7,192 bases of DNA from NCBI GenBank assembly GCA_902761265.1, contig CACWJV010000136.1:1-7192 (forward strand), read 5' to 3'. Below the pieces are notes generated by a model, which made no database searches, was not told where the DNA came from, and was given only the letters and a program-made list of their open reading frames with translations. Each line of letters begins with the position of its first letter. The stretch's first letter is position 1. Below, piece by piece: positions 1-5,817 of the stretch. The DNA is from Oscillospiraceae bacterium (lineage in GTDB: Bacteria; Bacillota; Clostridia; Oscillospirales; Acutalibacteraceae). The translations under genes and the position numbers were made by a program.

Positions 1-867
1 GATGGAAGCAAAACGCACAGCGCTGATCGGCTCGCCCTCATAGCACTTCTTGCCATGGCTGTTGAGGAAGGTGTACATGTCAAAGGGCTCCATGGATTCC
101 CAGCAGCCTTCTGCCACAACGATGGTGGCGCGGGTGTTGCCCTTGGCCAGCTGCTGATTCAGTCTCTTGGCGACATCCTCCACGCGCCACGGCACTTCAG
201 GCACCAGCACGATTTCAGATCCTGTGGAAACAGCAGTCGTCAGTGCAATGTCGCCGCAGTGACGGCCCATGACTTCAACCACCGCAGGGCGGTCATGGCT
301 TCTGGAGGTCGCGCGGATGGCGCGCACCGCGTTGACGCAGACGTTGACGGCTGTGTCATAGCCCAGTGTCATTTCCGTATAGGGCAGGTCGTTGTCAATC
401 GTTCCGGGAATGCCGATGCAGTGGATGCCCAGCTTGCACAGGTTCTCAGCACCGTGGAAACTGCCGTCACCGCCGATGACCACCAGACCTTCAATCTCCA
501 TGGCACGCAGGGTATTGGCTGCGATTTCACGCCATGCGGGATCGAGGAATTCCATGCAGCGCGCCGTGCGCAGATAGGTACCGGGGCGGTCTGCGATGTC
601 CAACACCGTATCAAGATGCATTTCTTCCATATCATCGTAGAGACTGGTTGATTTGCGCAGAAGTCCATTGTATCCGCGCTTGATGCCGACGAGCTGCATG
701 CCGTAACGGTCCGCAAATTTTGCAATGGCCATGACTGCCGCATTCATACCCGGTGCATCGCCACCGCTTGTCAGAACACCTATTTTGCTCTGCTTTCGTA
801 TGCAGAATACACTGCAGATGCAAGTATAGCATAGCTTCCCGGCAATGAAAAGCCCCGAAACCTGCAC
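1..867 (-). CDS. pfkA: ATP-dependent 6-phosphofructokinase, partial (3' end outside window)
   Basis: Cytoplasmic glycolytic enzyme that phosphorylates fructose 6-phosphate to fructose 1,6-bisphosphate using ATP. The translation shows the family motifs in order: IGVLTSGGDAPGMNAA (nucleotide loop, from 783 downward), RTARC (phosphate-contacting Arg), VVIGGDGS (460-474; the Gly after Asp marks the ATP-using rather than PPi-using type), PGTIDND (388-408, catalytic Asp), SHDR and VMGRH (259-270, sugar-phosphate binding), and VVAEG. About 261 residues from the IGV motif to the edge are present of a usual ~320, so the C-terminal LG-x-QRGG region is missing off the left edge. The start is uncertain. 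The only standard in-frame start upstream of the motif is GTG 865-867, with GGGAG at 874-878 and a 6-base gap. It would add about 28 atypical residues (FIAGKLCYTCISVF...) and would lie upstream of the promoter proposed at 823-851. Function is secure; start is not. Confidence 0.9.
   Translation of the reverse strand, partial: MQVSGLFIAGKLCYTCICSVFCIRKQSKIGVLTSGGDAPGMNAAVMAIAKFADRYGMQLVGIKRGYNGLLRKSTSLYDDMEEMHLDTVLDIADRPGTYLRTARCMEFLDPAWREIAANTLRAMEIEGLVVIGGDGSFHGAENLCKLGIHCIGIPGTIDNDLPYTEMTLGYDTAVNVCVNAVRAIRATSRSHDRPAVVEVMGRHCGDIALTTAVSTGSEIVLVPEVPWRVEDVAKRLNQQLAKGNTRATIVVAEGCWESMEPFDMYTFLNSHGKKCYEGEPISAVRFASI
823..851 (-). promoter_or_regulatory. Putative sigma-A promoter for pfkA (extended -10)
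   Basis: On the minus strand TTTTCA (846-851) is followed after 17 bases by TATACT (823-828), preceded by the TGC of an extended -10. Transcription would begin near 816. It lies downstream of the terminator of the secreted-protein gene, where a new promoter is needed. The predicted transcript starts inside any reading frame begun at GTG 865-867, so either this promoter or that start codon is wrong. Confidence 0.5.
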
Positions 868-899
868 AAAAATCTCCCGGATCCTGTATGAATTCTGTC

Positions 900-938
900 T
901 CAGAACAAAGAAGAAAGGAGACGGCCAAGCCGTCTCCT
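900..938 (-). terminator. Intrinsic terminator of the small secreted-protein gene
   Basis: A 9-base perfect stem GGAGACGGC/GCCGTCTCC (917-925 with 929-937), extended by an A-T pair (916/938), with a 3-base loop. On the minus strand it is followed by a T-rich tail (TTTCTTCTTTGTT). It lies about 25 bases after the stop codon at 963-965 and separates this unit from pfkA. Confidence 0.85.
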
Positions 939-962
939 GATGAAAGATCTGTCTGTGAGAGA

Positions 963-1445
963 TTACACTGCACCCTGAGCCATCATGGCTTCGGCAACCT
1001 TCAGGAAGCCTGCAATGTTGGCACCGGCAACATAGTCGCCCTTGGTGGCATATTCTGCAGCCGCTTCGTCGACCTTCTTGAAGATGTTCTTGTTCGCAGC
1101 CATGAAGTCGATCACGCTGTTGATGAATTCGAGATCGCCGTCGGCGCGGGTTTTATTGAGCGCAGAGGTGTCAAGGTTTGCGAAGTCGCCGCCAAGCTCC
1201 GACTTCTTGTCCTTATAGGCAAGAAGATCATCAAGGCTGTCGATATCTGCAATGCCGACATCAACGGGCAGACTGTTTTTGAATGCGTTGAAATCAGCCA
1301 TCGCATCGGCGATCTTTGCGTCAACCCAGTCAAGCAGCGTCTTGGCTGTGGACGCAGTTTCGGTTGCATCGTAAGCAGACGCCATCGGTACAAAGCAAGT
1401 CAGCACCATGAGGACTGCCAACAACACTGCGGATAGTTTTTTCAT
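963..1445 (-). CDS. Small secreted protein of unknown function
   Basis: A 160-residue protein that I do not recognise. It begins with a clear Sec signal peptide: MKK, a hydrophobic core from about 5 to 20, and likely cleavage after ASA (residue 24) before YD. The mature part (~136 residues) has no cysteine, is rich in Ala and Asp, and looks largely helical, with stretches such as LLDWVDAKIADAMADFNAF and FINSVIDFMAANKNIFKKV. It has no visible metal or catalytic motif, sorting signal or C-terminal anchor. The start is set by AAGGAGG at 1454-1460, 8 bases before ATG 1443-1445; an in-frame ATG at 1566-1568 has no such site and overlaps the promoter. The gene is monocistronic, with its own promoter (1540-1568) and terminator (900-938). 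The strong promoter and ribosome site suggest substantial expression of an extracellular or wall-zone helical protein. Function unknown. Confidence 0.85.
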   Translation of the reverse strand: MKKLSAVLLAVLMVLTCFVPMASAYDATETASTAKTLLDWVDAKIADAMADFNAFKNSLPVDVGIADIDSLDDLLAYKDKKSELGGDFANLDTSALNKTRADGDLEFINSVIDFMAANKNIFKKVDEAAAEYATKGDYVAGANIAGFLKVAEAMMAQGAV

Positions 1446-1503
1446 GAGTATTGCCTCCTTATTTTTTTTGCTGTTTTGCGGTACAGCGACCGTATTCCGT
1501 GGC

Positions 1504-1518
1504 CGGGAGGATCTCCCG
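1504..1518 (-). promoter_or_regulatory. Hairpin in the 5' leader of the secreted-protein gene
   Basis: CGGGAG/CTCCCG with a 3-base loop lies in the ~88-base leader between the predicted start near 1533 and the ribosome binding site at 1454-1460. A second GGGAGATC copy lies just upstream of it. It has no U-tract on the minus strand, so it is not a terminator; a leader-stabilising or regulatory stem is possible. Seen directly; role unknown. Confidence 0.4.
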
Positions 1519-1539
1519 ATCTCCCTTAGCTCGTTTCCC

Positions 1540-1568
1540 ATTTTATGCCGCTGTAAGCGGTTTTTCAA
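1540..1568 (-). promoter_or_regulatory. Sigma-A promoter of the secreted-protein gene
   Basis: TTGAAA (1563-1568), 17-base spacer, TAAAAT (1540-1545): 5 of 6 consensus bases in each box at optimal spacing. The spacer contains the inverted repeat CCGCT-GTA-AGCGG (plus strand, 1548-1560), which could be an operator. The -35 box lies only 5 bases past the U-tract of the regulator operon's terminator. Confidence 0.8.
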
Positions 1569-1573
1569 GCAAC

Positions 1574-1612
1574 AAAAAACACGGATTTGTCAATCAAATC
1601 AACACATCCGTG
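1574..1612 (-). terminator. Intrinsic terminator of the double-TetR operon
   Basis: On the minus strand CACGGAT (1606-1612) pairs with ATCCGTG (1580-1586). After one mismatch three more pairs form (1602-1604 with 1588-1590), leaving an 11-base loop, and the stem is followed by six T (1574-1579). It lies about 50 bases after the stop at 1663-1665. Confidence 0.8.
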
Positions 1613-1662
1613 AATATAGTTATGAATGTTGCACAAATTCTGAACAAATCGTGAATACGGTG

Positions 1663-2799
1663 TCACATCGGAATTTTGAGCGCTTTGGCGGTGATTTTTT
1701 TTACATCCGCCACGTTGCGGCAATAGGTTTCGTAATCGATCCGGCGCAAATAGTACCACAGCGACACCGTGGCCATCACGCCGATATAATAGATCAGCGC
1801 ACCGTCTTCCTGTGCTGTCAGCGCGCCGCGCTCGCGTTCGAGCTGCTCCTTATAGCGCACATAGAGGTTCGCCACAATATAGGCGCCGTATTCCACGATT
1901 TTACCCGTGGCGAGCAGCCGGTTGGTCGCCTTGCGGTTGTAGGACGCGTAGATCGTCTCACGCATGGCGGAGACCTCCTCCTCCGGCACCGGATCGGGAC
2001 GCCGGCAGACATAGAGCATCAGTTCGATCACAAGCTCAAAGCAGGTGTAATAGAACTTGTTGCGGAAGTCGTCCATGTTTTTGTAATAGAGATAAAACTG
2101 CGTGCGGCTGATGCCGGCGGTGTCGAGCAGCTTTGTGACGGTGATATTTTCCTCGTCGTCAAGCGTCGTCAGTTTGATATACGCGCCGAACAGGGCGTAA
2201 TGGAAATCGCTGCTCCCGCCGAGGTTGGCCTCCATGTAATGGGACAGGTTGTCGGGGATGGAGTGGGTGAAATCGAAAACTTGCTGCTGCGCCGCAAGGT
2301 CAGGCTTGAGCACATCGGCGCCCTTCATCTCGATAAACAGCCGCACAACAAACATATACGGCACATAGCGGATATTGCGATAGACCGCGGGATCGGTCAG
2401 CTTCGCTTTTTTGGCAAGGTGCTGCAGCCGTTTGCGCAGCGCGCGGCCGCACATCAGAATCATGCGCAAAATGCCCGGCTGGCCGAGCATCCGCAAAATT
2501 TCGGTTTTGCGATGCAGCAGACGGCGCCAGATGAGGTCGGTATACGCCTGCAGATCCTGCGCTGTTTGAATCGTCATATCATCCGGCACCGCCAGCATCA
2601 GTTTGATATAGCGGCGATACATGGAAAGGATCAGGTCGGGCATACCGGCGTAGTGCTTATAAAACGTGGTGCGATTGATGCCGGCGGCTTCCACCACTTC
2701 GCTGACCTTGATTTTGTAATACGGCTTTGCTTCACACAGCAATACATAGGCGTTGTGGATTTTTTCTTCGGCGGAAAGCTCTTTTTGCAAATCAGACAT
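1663..2799 (-). CDS. Double-domain TetR/AcrR-type regulator B (second gene of operon)
   Basis: A 378-residue predicted cytoplasmic DNA-binding protein, about twice the usual TetR length (~200). Residues ~13-57 form a typical TetR N-terminal domain whose HTH reads KIKVSEVVEAAGINRTTFYKHY (about 29-50, followed by AGMPDL). A second HTH occurs at about 219-245 (ITVTKLLDTAGISRTQFYLYY, then KNMDDF). The segments after each HTH are helical, hydrophobic and aromatic, as in TetR ligand and dimerisation domains, but match no subfamily I can name. ATG 2797-2799 is preceded by AAAGGGAGG (2807-2815) with a 7-base gap; this site lies inside the end of the upstream gene, whose stop codon overlaps by 8 bases, so translational coupling is likely. 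It is homologous to that neighbour along its length (RNIR near 141-144 of both, FHY before the second HTH). TetR proteins usually repress and respond to small ligands; targets and ligand here are unknown. Confidence 0.88.
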   Translation of the reverse strand: MSDLQKELSAEEKIHNAYVLLCEAKPYYKIKVSEVVEAAGINRTTFYKHYAGMPDLILSMYRRYIKLMLAVPDDMTIQTAQDLQAYTDLIWRRLLHRKTEILRMLGQPGILRMILMCGRALRKRLQHLAKKAKLTDPAVYRNIRYVPYMFVVRLFIEMKGADVLKPDLAAQQQVFDFTHSIPDNLSHYMEANLGGSSDFHYALFGAYIKLTTLDDEENITVTKLLDTAGISRTQFYLYYKNMDDFRNKFYYTCFELVIELMLYVCRRPDPVPEEEVSAMRETIYASYNRKATNRLLATGKIVEYGAYIVANLYVRYKEQLERERGALTAQEDGALIYYIGVMATVSLWYYLRRIDYETYCRNVADVKKITAKALKIPM

Positions 2800-3928
2800 G
2801 CGACTGCCTCCCTTTCACAGCAACCGATTGCCGCAGCCGCTGCAGCCGCGCCATACAGCGGTGCAGCTCCGGTTCGTCGATGCTGCCGGCATAAAACGCT
2901 AGCGCATAGCTGACACACGCCCCGATGTAATACAGCAGCTTAAGCTGCTTTTCTTCAAAGTCCATCACCGACGGCGGTATCTCGCGGCTCATATGTACAA
3001 ACACGCAGCCGATCAGAGTTGTGATATAATAGATGATATCGCCGCGCTCCATCACGCCCCTGAGCGTTTTTTGTACGAAATTGTAGTTGATTTCGGAGAA
3101 TTTTGCAATCAGCGCCGCCGCCTCGTCGCCCTGCGCCTCACAGGCATACAGCACATATTGGGTGGCGCAGTTGTGGACGGTTTCCAGATAAAGCGACCGG
3201 AAATCCTCGAGGTTGCGGTAATACTGATAAAACTCGGTGCGGCCGATGCCCGCCGTTTGCAACAGCTGGGTCACCGTCACCTGCGGCACCATCCGGTCGA
3301 AAAACTTGACAAAGGACAAAACAAGATCGTAATGGAACTGCATGCTTCCGCCGCGCCGGGCGCAAAGCTGAATGGCCATGTTTTCAAAAAAGGTTTTGGA
3401 AACGTCATAATCTTCGGAAAGCGTCTGCTGCCAGCGTGCCTGCAGCCGTGCTTCGTTCACGCGCTCGCAAAACAGCGACGCAAAAAAGCCGGGTGCGCTG
3501 CGGATGTTGCGCAGCACCGCTTCGTCCCGAATCTTAAGCCGTTCGGCCTCCTGCTCCAACTTTTGACGGATGGCGTCGCCCACAAGCCAGAACGTGCGCA
3601 CGTCGCCGTGTGCCCCGCCAAGCAGAGAGATCCGTTCCATCTCATCGCGCAAAAGCTGCTCCGCCAGCGCCCGCGTATACGCCTCCATCCCGTCAGGCGT
3701 TTCCGGCAGGGGCACATCGCTGTTTAAAACGGCGCCGCACAACGATTGCTGCTGTTTTTCAAACAGGTCGGGCACGGAGGTATAGCTTTTATAGAACGTG
3801 CTGCGGTTGACGTCGGCCAGACGGATGATCTCCGTAACCTTGATCGCGCCGTACGGCTTTTTAATCAGCAGCGTATTAAACGCGGCGATGATACGGGCTT
3901 CGGCGGAATCGGCACTCTTTTTCTGCAT
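2792..3928 (-). CDS. Double-domain TetR/AcrR-type regulator A (first gene of operon)
   Basis: A 378-residue predicted transcription factor with two TetR-type HTH segments in one chain: AIKVTEIIRLADVNRSTFYKSY at about 28-49 (then TSVPDL) and VTVTQLLQTAGIGRTEFYQYY at about 217-237 (then RNLEDF). The linking region (~60-200) and C-terminal half (~245-378) are helical with no enzymatic motif. The start is set by AAGGAGG (3936-3942) 7 bases before ATG 3926-3928; an in-frame ATG at 3947-3949 lies upstream of that site and would add 7 residues, so it is rejected. It is first in the operon, 8 bases overlapping its paralogue downstream, and has exactly the same length. Because a TetR dimer presents two HTHs, a tandem chain could act as a single-chain pseudodimer, or could bridge two operators as a dimer; that is inference. 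Autoregulation is plausible given the repeats in its promoter. Confidence 0.88.
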   Translation of the reverse strand: MQKKSADSAEARIIAAFNTLLIKKPYGAIKVTEIIRLADVNRSTFYKSYTSVPDLFEKQQQSLCGAVLNSDVPLPETPDGMEAYTRALAEQLLRDEMERISLLGGAHGDVRTFWLVGDAIRQKLEQEAERLKIRDEAVLRNIRSAPGFFASLFCERVNEARLQARWQQTLSEDYDVSKTFFENMAIQLCARRGGSMQFHYDLVLSFVKFFDRMVPQVTVTQLLQTAGIGRTEFYQYYRNLEDFRSLYLETVHNCATQYVLYACEAQGDEAAALIAKFSEINYNFVQKTLRGVMERGDIIYYITTLIGCVFVHMSREIPPSVMDFEEKQLKLLYYIGACVSYALAFYAGSIDEPELHRCMARLQRLRQSVAVKGRQSHV

Positions 3929-3966
3929 AGCGGCACCTCCTTGCGTCATGACTGATATACTTTTTC

Positions 3967-3995
3967 ATTTTATCATAGTTTTAATACTTTTTAAA
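3967..3995 (-). promoter_or_regulatory. Promoter and candidate operator of the double-TetR operon
   Basis: TTTAAA (3990-3995), 17-base spacer, TAAAAT (3967-3972), with the TGA of an extended -10 in front. The spacer holds an imperfect palindrome AGTATTAAAACT (3977-3988; equal to its own reverse complement at 10 of 12 positions). The 9-base direct repeat ATACTTTTT (plus strand) occurs at 3957-3965 and 3984-3992, 27 bases apart and flanking the -10 box. A perfect palindrome GTCATGAC follows at 3945-3952. Each is a plausible autoregulatory site; the AT-rich repeats could be chance. Confidence 0.6.
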
Positions 3996-4057
3996 GATTT
4001 GATCAGGCGACACTTTGGCGTTTTTTGTCAGAGCCTCTGTTTTATTTTTCCGCCACG

Positions 4058-4081
4058 AAAAAAAGCCGCCGCAAGGCAGCT
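4058..4081 (-). terminator. Intrinsic terminator of the DUF308-like membrane protein gene
   Basis: On the minus strand AGCTGCC pairs with GGCGGCT (one G-T pair) around a TTGC loop (4064-4081), followed by seven T (4058-4064). It lies about 15 bases after the stop codon at 4097-4099. Confidence 0.85.
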
Positions 4082-4096
4082 TTGCTGAAGGAAGCA

Positions 4097-4621
4097 TCAT
4101 CGTTTTTCCGCTGACTTTACAAACGCGGCGGTGATAAAACCGACCACCGCCTCATAGAGCAGCGCAAGGCCGATCAGTCGGGTGATAAACGCCGACAGCG
4201 CGTTCGGATTCGACACGATCAAAATTCCCAGCAAAAGACCTCCGGCCGACAGCAGGATCGACAGCAGCTTGCCGAACGGCAGCTGCAGCGCCGACAAAAG
4301 CTCGAACGCAGACAGCACGATCAGCACCACGCCGAACAAAAACGGCAGAATGCCCGTGACAAACGACGGCGCCAGCAAAAACACCAAACCAAGCACTGCG
4401 GCTGCGCACGCCCCGACAACCGCCCACAACGACCGCGGACTTTGTTTGATAACGAATTCGAGCAGCAGCCCGAGCGCCGCACCGGCAAGCAAAACGACGC
4501 CGATCACACGCACATAGGTTTGCAGCGTTTCCGACGGGGCAAACAAGAGCAGGCCGCCGAGCACCAGCAGCAGGGCAGAGGTAAACACGATGTTGGAAAA
4601 CAGTTTTTTGAGCGTTTCCAT
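4097..4621 (-). CDS. DUF308/HdeD-like integral membrane protein
   Basis: A 174-residue membrane protein with six predicted helices at about 11-28, 36-56, 65-84, 88-110, 118-137 and 142-166, short loops, a basic C-terminus (KSAEKR) and no signal peptide. The six-helix layout, size, LLFAPS / FLLAPS repeats after helices 1 and 3, and the ALLYEAVVGF ending resemble the DUF308 (HdeD) family, thought to arise from repeated two-helix units. HdeD in enterobacteria is linked to acid resistance, but the role of Firmicutes homologues is not established and I assign none. ATG 4619-4621 has AGGAG (4629-4633) 7 bases upstream. It is a single-gene unit with its own promoter and terminator, divergent from the aldolase gene. 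Family call is by layout and composition, so moderate confidence. Confidence 0.75.
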   Translation of the reverse strand: METLKKLFSNIVFTSALLLVLGGLLLFAPSETLQTYVRVIGVVLLAGAALGLLLEFVIKQSPRSLWAVVGACAAAVLGLVFLLAPSFVTGILPFLFGVVLIVLSAFELLSALQLPFGKLLSILLSAGGLLLGILIVSNPNALSAFITRLIGLALLYEAVVGFITAAFVKSAEKR

Positions 4622-4644
4622 ATCATCACTCCTTTTCGGCTTTC

Positions 4645-4673
4645 AGTTTAGCACAAAAGGCGCGAAGCGTCAA
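4645..4673 (-). promoter_or_regulatory. Sigma-A promoter of the DUF308-like gene
   Basis: TTGACG (4668-4673), 17-base spacer, TAAACT (4645-4650) with a TGC extended -10 in front. Transcription would begin near 4638, giving a very short leader ahead of the AGGAG site. Its -35 is about 30 bases from the divergent promoter's -35, so one bound regulator could affect both. Confidence 0.65.
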
Positions 4674-4702
4674 ATTCTTTTTTTCGCATCCCCGTCCTTT
4701 GC

Positions 4703-4730
4703 TTGACACAGCCGCAGATATTCGTATAAT
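4703..4730 (+). promoter_or_regulatory. Consensus sigma-A promoter of the aldolase-transporter operon
   Basis: TTGACA (4703-4708) and TATAAT (4725-4730): both boxes match consensus perfectly, with a 16-base spacer. Transcription would begin near 4737, leaving a ~43-base leader that carries AAAGGAG at 4765-4771. A perfect-consensus promoter suggests strong basal transcription unless repressed; no clear operator is seen. Confidence 0.85.
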
Positions 4731-4779
4731 GAAAAAGAAAAAGACATCGCTTGTCAGATCTAGGAAAGGAGCTGTTTTC

Positions 4780-5805
4780 ATGCTCGATTTTTCTTCCGAC
4801 TATACGCGTCCGGGGCATCCGCTGCTGGTAGATGCGATTGCCAAAAACCAGGGTACGCAGTTTTTGCCCTATGGTACCGACGCCGTTTCAAGCCGCGCCA
4901 AAGCGCGGATCCGCGAAGCGTGCAGGGCGCCGAAGGCCGGGGTTCATTTTCTTTTGGGCGGCACACAGGTCAACCAGCTTGCCATCGACGCGCTTTTGCG
5001 CTCGTTTGAAGGCGTGATTGCCGCCGACACAGGCCACATCAGCGCCCACGAAGCCGGCGCGATCGAACACGGCGGCCACAAGGTTTTGACCATCCCGCAC
5101 AAAAACGGCAAGCTGACCGCCGACGCGGTGGCGGCGTATTGCGAAGCGTTTTATGCCGACGGCAACCACACGCACATGGTGTTTCCGGGGATGGTCTATT
5201 TGTCGCAGCCAACGGAATACGGTACGCTGTACTTTCGCGAAGAGCTGCGCGCACTGCGCAGGGTTTGCGACCGGTATTCGCTGCGGCTTTATGTGGACGG
5301 CGCACGGCTCGCCTATGCGCTCGGCGCAGCGGAAAACGACGTGTCGCTTGCCGATCTCGCATCCGTTTGCGACGCGTTTTCTATCGGCGGCACCAAATGC
5401 GGCGCGCTGTTCGGCGAAGCGCTGGTGGTGCCCGACCCGGCGCTTACGCCGCAGCTTTTCACTGTGATCAAGCAGCACGGTGCGCTGCTTGCCAAGGGCG
5501 CGCTGCTCGGGCTGCAGTTTGACGCACTGTTTGCCGGGGCGCTGTATTTGTCAATCGGAAAACGTGCAGTGGCACTCGCGTCGCTGATCCGCCGGACGCT
5601 GACGGACAAGGGCTACCGGCAGCCGCTTGTTTCCGAAACGAACCAGATCTTTCTCACCTTGCCGGACGAACAGTTGGAAGCGCTGCAGCAGCAGGTGCGC
5701 GTCAGCTTTTGGGAAAAAGCGGACGCCGGCCACACGGTTGTACGCATCGCCACTGACTGGGCAACAACGCAAGATGACGTGGACGCGCTGCTGGCGCTGT
5801 TTTAA
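4780..5805 (+). CDS. ltaE: Low-specificity L-threonine aldolase-type PLP enzyme
   Basis: A 341-residue cytoplasmic PLP-dependent enzyme of the beta-eliminating lyase / threonine aldolase family (fold type I). The family reaction is reversible cleavage of L-threonine or L-allo-threonine to glycine and acetaldehyde. Visible features: N-terminal FSSDYTRPGHP, LLGGTQVNQLA (59-69, cofactor phosphate area), HISAHEAGAIE (86-96, with a His expected to stack on PLP), YVDGARL (171-177, Asp to the pyridine N and Arg to substrate carboxylate) and SIGGTKCGALFGEAL (201-215), where Lys206 is the expected Schiff-base lysine. Length is normal (~340). The start is ATG 4780 with AAAGGAG (4765-4771) 8 bases upstream; an upstream in-frame TTG at 4699 precedes and overlaps the promoter, so it is rejected. 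A transporter gene follows after 12 bases in the same operon. Exact beta-hydroxy amino acid preference cannot be read; the ltaE symbol follows family convention. Confidence 0.92.
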   Translation: MLDFSSDYTRPGHPLLVDAIAKNQGTQFLPYGTDAVSSRAKARIREACRAPKAGVHFLLGGTQVNQLAIDALLRSFEGVIAADTGHISAHEAGAIEHGGHKVLTIPHKNGKLTADAVAAYCEAFYADGNHTHMVFPGMVYLSQPTEYGTLYFREELRALRRVCDRYSLRLYVDGARLAYALGAAENDVSLADLASVCDAFSIGGTKCGALFGEALVVPDPALTPQLFTVIKQHGALLAKGALLGLQFDALFAGALYLSIGKRAVALASLIRRTLTDKGYRQPLVSETNQIFLTLPDEQLEALQQQVRVSFWEKADAGHTVVRIATDWATTQDDVDALLALF

Positions 5806-5817
5806 GGGAGACGGAAC

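Noticed and set aside
55..651. Plus-strand open frame of 198 codons at the left edge
   Set aside because: It is antisense to pfkA, whose motifs are unmistakable on the minus strand.
1390..1401. Possible lipobox cysteine (VLTC, residue 17) in the secreted protein
   Set aside because: The -1 position is Thr rather than Gly/Ala/Ser, and a better signal peptidase I site (ASA at residues 22-24) follows; called secreted, not lipoprotein.
1408..2913. Long plus-strand open frame of about 500 codons opposite regulator B
   Set aside because: It runs antisense across the secreted-protein start, its promoter, a terminator and the regulator gene, has no ribosome site and has a low-complexity, His/Arg-rich translation. 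It is a shadow of the minus-strand genes.
4027..4042. CAGAG-C-CTCTG palindrome near a T run, as an extra terminator
   Set aside because: The loop would be too small for the full stem, leaving only about three stable pairs; the strong terminator at 4058-4081 already accounts for termination here.
4699..4779. Extended aldolase start at TTG 4699
   Set aside because: The codon lies upstream of and overlaps the -35 box, and the extra residues (KKKKTSLVRSRKGAVF) are not seen in the enzyme family; ATG 4780 has a proper AAAGGAG site.
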